From contig WJKL01000106.1 in NCBI GenBank assembly GCA_014729145.1, forward strand, positions 1-17,237: a stretch of 17,237 nucleotides of DNA, in the 5' to 3' direction. The notes below the pieces were generated by a model. That model made no database searches and was not told where the DNA came from. It saw only the letters and a program-made list of their open reading frames with translations. Below, in pieces: positions 5,267 to 11,024 of this stretch; the stretch's first letter is position 1; the number at the start of each line of letters is the position of its first letter. Source of the stretch: Candidatus Woesearchaeota archaeon (GTDB lineage Archaea > Nanobdellota > Nanobdellia > Woesearchaeales > WJKL01). The translations under genes were made by a program, and so were the position numbers.

Positions 5267-6037
5267 ATGTTCATACACAATCTAAATCCTACATTAATCA
5301 ACATAGGCCCTTTAGAGATAAGATATTATGGTTTGGTTTATGTTATTGGTTTTATTCTGCTTTGGTATGTTCTAAACAAAAAAAGAAAAGAACTAAAACT
5401 AAAAAAGAAAGATGTTGAAGATTTTGTATTATATCTTATCCTTGCTGTTTTAATTGGTTCAAGATTGTTTACTGTTCTGGTGTGGGATCCTGTCTATTAT
5501 ATCCAAAATCCTTTAAAGATATTTGCTGTCTGGGACGGAGGCATGGCATTCCATGGAGGATTGATCGGAGTGATTGCAGCAGTCTATTATTTTTGCAAAA
5601 AACACAAACTAAAATTTCTGAAGCTTGCAGACATATTAACATTTCCTGCATTGTTTGCATTAGCTCTTGGAAGGATTGCAAACTTCATAAACGGAGAGAT
5701 AGTTGGAACAGTAACAAATGTTTGGTGGTGTGTTAAATTTCCAAATTATAACGGCTGCAGACATCCTGTTCAGCTGTATGGGGCAGCAGGAAGATTTCTT
5801 CTTTTAGGATTCCTTGCAATAATAAAAGACTATAAGAAAAACCTTAAAGATGGTTTTATCTTCTGGAGCTTTGTCTTCTTCATGGGATTGGGAAGATTCT
5901 TCTGTGATTTTCTAAGAGCTGACCCTAGAATATTTGGATTAAGTCTTGGACAATACCTCAGCGCGATAATGGCCTTAGTTGCTGGTTATATTTTATGGAA
6001 ATATTACAAAAATAATGAACTTTTTAAAAGAAAATAA
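5267..6037 (+). CDS. lgt: Prolipoprotein diacylglyceryl transferase
   Basis: 256-residue polytopic membrane enzyme that, in bacteria, moves diacylglycerol from phosphatidylglycerol to the lipobox Cys of preprolipoproteins. The family motifs are all in place: IRYYGLVYVIGF (residues 18-29), GSRLFTVL, GGMAFHGGLIG with His96, the signature GRIANFINGEIVG (136-147, with Arg136, Asn139 and Glu144), RHPVQLYG and FCDFLRADP followed by GLSLGQ. About seven membrane segments are apparent and the length is typical. The Glu usual after RHPxQLY is Gly here. Archaeal membranes are built on other lipids, so the donor lipid is an open question. The gene follows the exported Trx-fold gene by 40 nt; that protein has no lipobox, and no clear lipobox protein is visible in this window. 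Confidence 0.95.
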   Translation: MFIHNLNPTLINIGPLEIRYYGLVYVIGFILLWYVLNKKRKELKLKKKDVEDFVLYLILAVLIGSRLFTVLVWDPVYYIQNPLKIFAVWDGGMAFHGGLIGVIAAVYYFCKKHKLKFLKLADILTFPALFALALGRIANFINGEIVGTVTNVWWCVKFPNYNGCRHPVQLYGAAGRFLLLGFLAIIKDYKKNLKDGFIFWSFVFFMGLGRFFCDFLRADPRIFGLSLGQYLSAIMALVAGYILWKYYKNNELFKRK

Positions 6038-6060
6038 CCACTAAAAATTTTGATACAAAC

Positions 6061-6069
6061 ATTTAAATA
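6061..6069 (+). promoter_or_regulatory. TATA-like box for the pfkB-led redox operon
   Basis: ATTTAAATA is 37-45 bp before the ATG at 6106, and AGAGGT at 6094-6099 lies 6 nt before that ATG. This is the only clear promoter before the block of coupled genes ending at 10395. Confidence 0.45.
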
Positions 6070-6105
6070 CATTCTATTCTAATTTCTATAAAAAGAGGTA
6101 TATAC

Positions 6106-7062
6106 ATGTACGACGTTATCACTATTGGCTCTGCAACTATCGATGTCTTTGCAGATATTGATCCTAAATTTAAACAGATAAATCTGGGAGATAAAGTTCT
6201 GATAAAAGAAATTGAGTTCCAGACAGGAGGCGGAGGGATAAATCCTGCTGTTGCGCTTTCCCGTATGGAATTAAACACAGCTTTTCTTGGAAAGCTCGGG
6301 CATGACCATAATGCATTTAAGATTATTCACGAGCTTAAAAAAGAAGATGTAAATGTTATAAAAACGGCTCCCTCAAAAAAAAGAACATCCTATTCAGTTA
6401 TAGTCAGCAGCAAAAAAGAAAAAGACAGGGTCTTGTTTACGTACAAGGGAGCTTCTGATGATCTAAGATATGATGAAATAAAGATATCAGAACTAGATAC
6501 TAAATGGATATACCTTGCAACAATGCTGAAAAGATCATTCAGGACAGCAAAAAAGATTGCAGGCTATGCTAAAAAAAACAATATAAACCTTTTGTTCAAC
6601 CCTTCTACTTATCTTGCAAAACAGGGAAAAAGAAAACTAAAACCAATTCTTGATGCAGCTTCGATAATAATTCTAAACAAGTCAGAGGCAGGGTTATTGT
6701 TAAAATCCAGATCAAACAAAATAAAAACACTTGCAAAGGGTCTTTACAATCTGGGCCCCAAGATAGTTGTGATAACAGAGGGCTCCAAGGGGGTTGCAGC
6801 ATATGACGGTTCTGAAATATATACTTTGCCGGCATATAATGTAAAAGTAAAGAATACTACCGGAGCAGGAGATGCTTTTGCATCCGGATTTCTTGCAGGA
6901 ATCATAAAAAACCAGGATATACCTCATGCATTGAAGTTAGGAAATGCAAATTCTGCATCTGTTGTACAGTATTTTGGAACAAAGAACAAATTATTAACAT
7001 ATAAAGAAGCAACAAAATTTATAAAGAAAAGAAAAGAAAATGTTATTACAAGGAGGATATGA
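6106..7062 (+). CDS. PfkB-family sugar or nucleoside kinase
   Basis: 318-residue ribokinase-like kinase that transfers phosphate from ATP to a sugar or nucleoside hydroxyl. It starts MYDVITIGSATIDVF, typical of the fold. The substrate/hinge GG motif is TGGGGINPAVALSRM (residues 40-54), the Mg-linked NxxE motif is LNKSEAG (190-196), and PfkB signature 2 is TTGAGDAFASGF (251-262) with catalytic base Asp256. The length is normal. The substrate cannot be named: ribokinase, adenosine kinase, phosphofructokinase and pseudouridine kinase all share these motifs. It is the first gene of the redox operon and overlaps the glutaredoxin gene, although a direct role in redox chemistry is not evident. Confidence 0.92.
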   Translation: MYDVITIGSATIDVFADIDPKFKQINLGDKVLIKEIEFQTGGGGINPAVALSRMELNTAFLGKLGHDHNAFKIIHELKKEDVNVIKTAPSKKRTSYSVIVSSKKEKDRVLFTYKGASDDLRYDEIKISELDTKWIYLATMLKRSFRTAKKIAGYAKKNNINLLFNPSTYLAKQGKRKLKPILDAASIIILNKSEAGLLLKSRSNKIKTLAKGLYNLGPKIVVITEGSKGVAAYDGSEIYTLPAYNVKVKNTTGAGDAFASGFLAGIIKNQDIPHALKLGNANSASVVQYFGTKNKLLTYKEATKFIKKRKENVITRRI

Positions 7063-7301
7063 TGAAAATGACTGTAAAAATATATACAACACCAACATGC
7101 CCATGGTGCAAAAAAACAAAAGAATTTCTCAAGAAAAATAATATTGATTTTGAAAACATAGATGTTTCTTCTGATAAAGAAGCTCAAAAAGAGATGAAAG
7201 AAAAATCAGGCCAATTAGGAGTTCCAGTAATAGATATAGATGGAGATATTATTGTAGGATTTGACAAAGACAAGCTTAAAGAAAAGCTGGATATTGATTA
7301 A
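7062..7301 (+). CDS. Glutaredoxin/NrdH-like protein (YruB-like type)
   Basis: 79-residue glutaredoxin-fold thiol-disulfide protein. The active site is TPTCPWCKKTKEFL (Cys13, Cys16) and the cis-Pro loop is QLGVPVIDIDG (Pro55), followed by the GFDKDKL segment typical of small NrdH/YruB-like glutaredoxins. Such proteins are usually reduced by a thioredoxin reductase rather than glutathione, which fits a trxB gene two genes downstream. Start choice: AGGAGG at 7051-7056 gives spacing of 2, 5 and 11 nt to ATGs at 7059, 7062 and 7068; 7062 is preferred. With the 7059 start it would overlap pfkB by ATGA. Confidence 0.92.
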   Translation: MKMTVKIYTTPTCPWCKKTKEFLKKNNIDFENIDVSSDKEAQKEMKEKSGQLGVPVIDIDGDIIVGFDKDKLKEKLDID

Positions 7302-7302
7302 A

Positions 7303-7470
7303 ATGGTAAAAGCAAGCGTTAAATGTCCTGAATGCGGTTATGATATTGAAATTGAACTTCCAGAGAAAAAAAGCATTATAATAGAAAGATGCCCTAAATG
7401 CAAAAAAGATATATGTGGACCAGATGGATGCTGCATAACTGTATGCAAATGCCCATGCAAGGAGGAATAA
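7303..7470 (+). CDS. Cys-rich zinc-ribbon mini-protein
   Basis: 55 residues with ten Cys. Residues 8-34 form a zinc ribbon, CPECGYDIEIELPE...ERCPKCK, resembling the ribbon of LysW-type carrier proteins and other CPxCG proteins. The C-terminal half adds a second, denser cluster (ICGPDGCC, then VCKCPCKEE). The acidic C-terminal motif of a true LysW is absent, so that role is unlikely. The ATG at 7303 comes 1 nt after the glutaredoxin stop codon, and the frame could be extended upstream to 7261 only through the glutaredoxin gene, so the short start is chosen. Function unknown; metal binding or zinc/iron buffering in the redox operon is an inference. Confidence 0.82.
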   Translation: MVKASVKCPECGYDIEIELPEKKSIIIERCPKCKKDICGPDGCCITVCKCPCKEE

Positions 7471-7471
7471 A

Positions 7472-8395
7472 ATGTTAGATGTATTGATAATAGGAGCAGG
7501 AGCTGCTGGAATAACTGCAGCAATATATGCAGCAAGAGCTGAATTGAAATTTGAGATTATTTCCAAAGATGTTGGCGGACTGACATTATGGAGCCCTGAT
7601 ATTGAAAACTATCCAGGATATCATGATTTAAACGGTATTGAACTGGTAGAAAAATTCAAAGAACATATGGACCAGTATGATATAAAAGTAAAAGATGATA
7701 CTGTAGAAAAAGTAGAGAAAAAAGACAATAATTTTCTGGTCAAGACAAAAGAAGGGAGGGAATACGAGACAAAAACTGTTATTGTATGTTCAGGAAGCTC
7801 TCCAAGAAAATTAAAAGTAGATGGAGCAGAAAAATATGAAGGAAAAGGTGTTGCATACTGCGCAACATGCGACGGGCCATTGTTCAAAGACAAAGATGTT
7901 GCTGTTGTCGGGGGAGGGGACAGTGCTGTAACTTCTGCTCAAACATTATTAAAGATAGCAAATAAGATCCACATAATAAACAGAGGAGATGAACTAACTG
8001 GAAGGGACAAAGAAAGAATCAAAAAAGTAAAAGAAAGTGACAAGGTTGAAATAATAAACAACGCAGACACAAAAGAGATATTAGGAAAAGATGATTTTGT
8101 AAACAAGCTAAAATATGAAAAAGACGGAGAGGAAAAAACAATAGATGTAGAAGGTATCTTTGTAGAGATAGGCCATATAAGGAATACAGATATGGTCAAG
8201 AATCTGATCAAACTTAATGACAAAAATGAGATTATTGTTGATGAATCAGGGGCAGCTTCTGAAAAAGGAGTATATGCTGCAGGAGACGTAACCAGTCTTC
8301 CTGGAAAACAAACAGTTATTGCATGCGGAGACGGCTCCAGAACACTATTGACTGCATTTGATTATATATCCAAAAAAGGTGAATCAGATGACTGA
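7472..8395 (+). CDS. trxB: Thioredoxin reductase-like flavoprotein with degenerate NADPH motif
   Basis: 307-residue flavin-dependent disulfide reductase of the low-molecular-weight TrxR family. The FAD Rossmann motif is IIGAGAAGITAAIYAA (residues 6-21). The redox-active CATC (Cys130, Cys133) sits in GVAYCATCDGPLF. The second nucleotide-binding loop is VVGGGDSAVTSA (145-156), and the C-terminal FAD motif is GVYAAGDVTSLPG. NADPH-using enzymes carry HRRDxxR about 20 residues after the second glycine loop; here the segment is NRGDELTGR, lacking the His-Arg-Arg. NADH or another donor such as ferredoxin is therefore possible. An AGGAGG at 7460-7465 precedes the ATG. Likely partners are the glutaredoxin two genes upstream and the thioredoxin at 3459. 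Confidence 0.95.
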   Translation: MLDVLIIGAGAAGITAAIYAARAELKFEIISKDVGGLTLWSPDIENYPGYHDLNGIELVEKFKEHMDQYDIKVKDDTVEKVEKKDNNFLVKTKEGREYETKTVIVCSGSSPRKLKVDGAEKYEGKGVAYCATCDGPLFKDKDVAVVGGGDSAVTSAQTLLKIANKIHIINRGDELTGRDKERIKKVKESDKVEIINNADTKEILGKDDFVNKLKYEKDGEEKTIDVEGIFVEIGHIRNTDMVKNLIKLNDKNEIIVDESGAASEKGVYAAGDVTSLPGKQTVIACGDGSRTLLTAFDYISKKGESDD

Positions 8396-8543
8396 AAAAA
8401 ATATCTCTGAAGATGTAAAAGAAGACGAAATCTATGAAAAAGACAGATGCAAAGTCTGCGGAAAATCATTTACAGAAGACAGCCCAAGATGCTCCAGATG
8501 CGGCTGCTGTTCTGGATGCTGTAAATGTGGGGAAGTGATATAG
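8388..8543 (+). CDS. Cys-rich mini-protein
   Basis: 51 residues with an acidic N-terminal half and nine Cys in the C-terminal half: CKVCGKSF, then PRCSRCGCCSGCCKCG. The first two CxxC pairs can form a zinc ribbon; the CxxCxCCxxCCxC run is metallothionein-like. The start at 8388 overlaps the end of trxB by 8 nt and has AGGTG about 8 nt upstream; a longer frame from 8358 would lie wholly inside trxB. The next gene starts directly after its stop codon. Function unknown; metal binding is inferred from composition. It resembles the 32-residue peptide at 12470. Confidence 0.75.
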   Translation: MTEKNISEDVKEDEIYEKDRCKVCGKSFTEDSPRCSRCGCCSGCCKCGEVI

Positions 8544-8693
8544 ATGCCCGACAAAAAATTTTTCAGATGCACAGTATGCAATGACATACACTATGGAAGT
8601 GGCGGGCCTGAAAAATGCCCTACATGCCAACAGGTAAACAAATATATAGAGATAGATATAGAAGAAGCAAAAAAAGCCGCAGGAATAGAATGA
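8544..8693 (+). CDS. Rubredoxin-like domain protein
   Basis: 49 residues, beginning MPDKKFFRCTVCND. The pattern FRCTVC, IHYG, then KCPTC is that of the short rubredoxin-like domain found at the end of rubrerythrins (C-x2-C, about 12 residues, C-P-x-C), which holds one Fe in four Cys. The rest is a short helix, EIDIEEAKKAAGIE. It starts immediately after the stop codon of the preceding gene and its stop overlaps the start of the FTR gene by ATGA. In the ferredoxin:disulfide reductase of methanogens, a rubredoxin domain is fused to an FTR catalytic domain, so this pair looks like the same enzyme in two pieces. One-electron transfer is the likely role. Confidence 0.85.
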   Translation: MPDKKFFRCTVCNDIHYGSGGPEKCPTCQQVNKYIEIDIEEAKKAAGIE

Positions 8694-8959
8694 ATGTCAA
8701 TGAATTAAGACAAAGATTTGAGAAATATTGTGAAAAAGAGGGAAACGTCAGACTAAACCCGGATAAAAAGCATGCAGACATTGCTATGGATGGTGTATTG
8801 CAAAATGAAGAAAAAACAGGACTGAAATACTGCCCCTGCAGGATACAAACAGGAGATTTTGAGAAAGATATTGAATTATTATGTCCTTGTAACTTTTTTG
8901 CTCAGAAAACATGGCAGGAAAAAGGGGAATGCTGGTGCGGTCTCTTCGTCAAATCCTGA
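8690..8959 (+). CDS. Ferredoxin-thioredoxin reductase catalytic (beta) subunit, copy 2
   Basis: 89-residue 4Fe-4S disulfide reductase. The motifs are KYCPCRIQTG (Cys48, 50), LLCPCNFF (Cys65, 67) and ECWCGLF (Cys81, 83), preceded by VRLNPD and VLQNEEKTG, as in the family. As in copy 1, the middle residue of the last C-x-C is not His; here it is Trp. Spacings between motifs are 14 and 13 residues. Cys14 is an additional Cys. The start at 8690 (MNVNELRQRF) overlaps the rubredoxin-like stop codon by ATGA; an upstream in-frame ATG at 8615 falls inside that gene and is rejected. Ferredoxin is encoded next, 26 nt downstream, which makes the probable donor clear. The acceptor could be glutaredoxin, thioredoxin or an unknown disulfide protein. 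Confidence 0.93.
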   Translation: MNVNELRQRFEKYCEKEGNVRLNPDKKHADIAMDGVLQNEEKTGLKYCPCRIQTGDFEKDIELLCPCNFFAQKTWQEKGECWCGLFVKS

Positions 8960-8985
8960 TAAAATAGTCTCATTAAGGAGGTTTA

Positions 8986-9183
8986 ATGAAAATGCCAAGA
9001 TATAATGTAAAAGTAGACAAAGAAAAATGCATCGGCTGCGGAGCTTGCACTGCTGTTTGTGGGGATGTTTTTGAAATAAAAGATACAAAAGCATTTGCCA
9101 AAGAACCAGAAACAGACAAAGAATGCGCAAAAGAAGGAGCAGATGCATGTCCTGTTGATGCTATCACTGTAAAAGAAAAATGA
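8986..9183 (+). CDS. Ferredoxin, single [4Fe-4S] cluster type
   Basis: 65-residue cytoplasmic electron carrier. The N-terminal motif is CIGCGACTAVCGDVFEI and the distal ligand lies in ACPVDAI, giving the CxxCxxC...CP pattern of small single-cluster ferredoxins such as those of hyperthermophiles. The Cys in TAVCGD is followed by Gly instead of the more common Pro. A strong AAGGAGGT at 8975-8982 precedes the ATG at 8986. It sits between an FTR catalytic subunit and a ZIP transporter, overlapping the latter by 4 nt. It is the likely electron donor for the FTR/rubredoxin pair just upstream. Confidence 0.95.
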   Translation: MKMPRYNVKVDKEKCIGCGACTAVCGDVFEIKDTKAFAKEPETDKECAKEGADACPVDAITVKEK

Positions 9184-9914
9184 ATATCTTTTTGCTGACA
9201 ATACTTGCAGCATTATTGGCAGGTATTGTTACATCTATTGGAATTTATGTAATTAATAAATTTGCTAGGTGGGGGAAGAAAAATGTTGTCTATTTCATGT
9301 CTTTTGCAGCCGGAGTCCTGATATCTGTTTCTTTTATGCACATAATACCTGAATCATTTGAGATGAGCAGATATTCTCCAATAGCTCTTTTGGCAGGTTT
9401 TCTTTTCTTATACATATTAAATAGATTCTTAAGTATGTTCAAATGCGATGAAAAGAACTGCACAAACATGGTTCATGGAATAATACCTGCGATAGGAATA
9501 GGTATACATTCATTTATTGACGGAATTATATACACAGTTACCTTTAATGTAAGCATCTTTACAGGAACCTTAGCAGCGATAGGAATGGTGCTTCATGAAT
9601 TCCCAGAAGGGATAATAACCTATCTTTTACTGATCAAAGCAAAATTCAGCAAAGCAAGATCTTCATTAGGGGCTTTTCTTGCAGCAGCAATCTCAACGCC
9701 ATTAGGAGCATTGATATCCTGGCCACTTATCAACAAATTAACAGAACCTATTTTAGGCATCCTCTTGGCTTTTTCAGCAGGTTCTTTGATTTATGTAGGA
9801 GCAACTCACTTGCTTCCAGAGATCCAAAAAAAAGACAAAAAATTTTCATTGCTGGCTATGGCAGCAGGAATAATAATAGCAATAATCATAATAATAGCAC
9901 ACGGAGGTGCATAA
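9180..9914 (+). CDS. ZIP-family divalent metal transporter
   Basis: 244-residue membrane protein that moves Zn2+, Fe2+ or similar ions into the cytoplasm. About eight helices are visible. The two metal-binding signatures are IGIHSFIDGI (His110, Asp114) in helix 4 and VLHEFPEGI (His139, Glu140, Glu143) in helix 5, forming the binuclear metal centre. SFMHIIPESF near residue 51 is the conserved helix 2 segment. A Cys pair in the loop before helix 4 (FKCDEKNCTN) might sense or collect metal. ATGA overlap with ferredoxin and only 3 nt to the ferritin-like gene suggest that iron is its substrate, although zinc for the Cys-rich proteins is equally possible. Confidence 0.93.
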   Translation: MNIFLLTILAALLAGIVTSIGIYVINKFARWGKKNVVYFMSFAAGVLISVSFMHIIPESFEMSRYSPIALLAGFLFLYILNRFLSMFKCDEKNCTNMVHGIIPAIGIGIHSFIDGIIYTVTFNVSIFTGTLAAIGMVLHEFPEGIITYLLLIKAKFSKARSSLGAFLAAAISTPLGALISWPLINKLTEPILGILLAFSAGSLIYVGATHLLPEIQKKDKKFSLLAMAAGIIIAIIIIIAHGGA

Positions 9915-9917
9915 AAG

Positions 9918-10211
9918 ATGTTATCGAAAATACCGATAAAAGAAGATCTGAGTACGATGAGCAAAGAACAGGTTAACAGCGAGATTTTAAGAGCAGCGAT
10001 TATAGCTGAGTTAGATGCAGTTAATCTATATGAACAATTGGCAGCGATGACACCTGATAAAAACATCAAAAAAATTCTGCTTGATGTTGCAAAAGAAGAA
10101 AAAACACATGTTGGAGAGTTCCAGGCTTTGTTGTTAAACAGAGACAAAGAACAGGTTGAAGAGCTAAAAGCAGGAAAAGAAGAAGTTAAAGAAGAGACAG
10201 GAGAAGAATAA
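9918..10211 (+). CDS. Encapsulated-ferritin-like protein (EncFtn type) without a shell gene
   Basis: 97-residue ferritin-like two-helix protein. Helix 1 holds AAIIAELDAVNLYEQLAA (Glu31, Glu39) and helix 2 holds DVAKEEKTHVGEFQALL (Glu61, His64, Glu67). The Glu-x29-Glu-x2-His spacing is that of the iron-binding residues of encapsulated ferritins, which form a ferroxidase site only after dimerisation and act as cargo of encapsulin nanocompartments. The sequence also resembles the ferritin domain fused to the encapsulin shell of Pyrococcus furiosus, as I remember it. The protein ends in a Glu/Lys-rich tail with no recognisable encapsulin-loading peptide, and no HK97-fold shell gene is in the window. 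The ZIP transporter directly before it is a plausible iron source. Confidence 0.85.
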   Translation: MLSKIPIKEDLSTMSKEQVNSEILRAAIIAELDAVNLYEQLAAMTPDKNIKKILLDVAKEEKTHVGEFQALLLNRDKEQVEELKAGKEEVKEETGEE

Positions 10212-10212
10212 G

Positions 10213-10395
10213 ATGAAAAAGAACGTTGGAAAAACAGACAAGGCAGTAAGATTTATCATGGGTTTGATATTTCTTTACTTGGGATTTGCTTACAGTGCAT
10301 GGTGGTACATAATTGCAGCGATTGCCTTTGTAACATCATTCACAAGCTTCTGCGGACTGTATAAGCTGCTGAAGATAAACACTATAAAGAAATAG
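10213..10395 (+). CDS. DUF2892/YgaP-type small membrane protein
   Basis: 60 residues. It begins MKKNVGKTDKAVRFIMG, the start typical of the DUF2892 (YgaP-like transmembrane) family. Two membrane helices span about 12-30 and 31-50. The family pattern of a Cys followed by LY.LL.I.T near the end appears as FCGLYKLLKINT. It starts 1 nt after the ferritin-like stop codon and closes the operon. In YgaP of E. coli such a segment anchors a rhodanese domain; here the membrane part stands alone, so its job is unknown. A link to sulfur or redox metabolism is suggested only by context. Confidence 0.85.
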   Translation: MKKNVGKTDKAVRFIMGLIFLYLGFAYSAWWYIIAAIAFVTSFTSFCGLYKLLKINTIKK

Positions 10396-10397
10396 AT

Positions 10398-10447
10398 AAA
10401 TATAAAATATATATTATTTCTTTTTTGTTTGATTAGTTTAAGGAGGT
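10398..10447 (+). promoter_or_regulatory. Promoter and strong ribosome site of rubrerythrin
   Basis: An AT-only TATA-like stretch at 10398-10412 is followed by a T-run region at 10416-10430 that may also end the upstream operon transcript. AAGGAGGT ends at 10447, 6 nt before the ATG at 10454. Rubrerythrin can thus be made from its own transcript. Confidence 0.5.
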
Positions 10448-10453
10448 AAAAAA

Positions 10454-10978
10454 ATGTCAAAAACAGAAAAAAACCTAAAAGATGCTTTTGCCGGAGAATC
10501 TCAGGCAAGAAACAAGTATACTTTTTTTGCAAAAGCTGCAAGAAAAGAGGGATATCATTATATTGCAAGAATATTTGAAGAGGCTGCTTTGAACGAAAAA
10601 CAGCATGCCAAAGATGAATTCAAGCTGCTTAAAGGGATAGGAAGCACATCTGACAATCTTAAGGCAGCTTTGGAAGGTGAAACCTATGAAACAATGGAGA
10701 TGTATCCAAAGTTTGCAAAACAGGCTGAAGAAGACGGAAATGAGGATGCAGCAAGATTGTTCAAGATGGTTGCAAAGGTCGAAAAAAACCATGCAGAAAG
10801 ATATGAGAAACTGCTGAAAAGAGTTAAAGAAGGAACTGTATTCAAAAGAGAAAAACCTATAAGATGGAAATGCTCTAAATGCGGATATATCCATGAAGGA
10901 GAAGAACCTCCTGAAAAATGCCCATCATGCAGGCATGCAAGAGAATATTATGAGCCTGAAGATATGTCAGACCTTTAG
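10454..10978 (+). CDS. Rubrerythrin
   Basis: 174-residue non-haem diiron peroxidase that reduces hydrogen peroxide to water using electrons from rubredoxin or ferredoxin. The N-terminal four-helix domain holds the diiron ligands in FAGESQARNKY (Glu15), LNEKQHAKDEF (Glu48, His51), LEGETYET (Glu74/Glu77) and KVEKNHAERY (Glu110, His113). The C-terminal rubredoxin domain has KCSKCGYIHEG (Cys140, 143) and KCPSCRHA (Cys156, 159). Length and domain order are classical. The strong ribosome site suggests high expression. Its rubredoxin domain resembles the stand-alone protein at 8544, which with the ferredoxin at 8986 could feed it electrons. Confidence 0.96.
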   Translation: MSKTEKNLKDAFAGESQARNKYTFFAKAARKEGYHYIARIFEEAALNEKQHAKDEFKLLKGIGSTSDNLKAALEGETYETMEMYPKFAKQAEEDGNEDAARLFKMVAKVEKNHAERYEKLLKRVKEGTVFKREKPIRWKCSKCGYIHEGEEPPEKCPSCRHAREYYEPEDMSDL

Positions 10979-11024
10979 AAAAATAACAAGATATAAAAAC
11001 AACATTTCTTTTCGATAGGAACAG

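Noticed and set aside
7303..7470. LysW-type amino-group carrier protein
   Set aside because: The ribbon resembles LysW, but the acidic C-terminal attachment motif is missing and no lysine or arginine biosynthesis genes are nearby.
8615..8689. N-terminal extension of FTR copy 2
   Set aside because: It overlaps the rubredoxin-like gene in another frame and is Arg/Lys-rich without similarity; the ATGA start at 8690 fits family length and operon coupling.
9918..10211. Truncated rubrerythrin
   Set aside because: The Glu/Glu/His spacing and single two-helix unit fit encapsulated ferritin better; a complete rubrerythrin with different motifs is present at 10454.
10475..10894. Minus-strand open frame (139 codons) opposite rubrerythrin
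   Set aside because: Antisense shadow of a well-conserved gene; composition is Phe/Ser/Cys-rich, as expected from reversed lysine-rich coding sequence.
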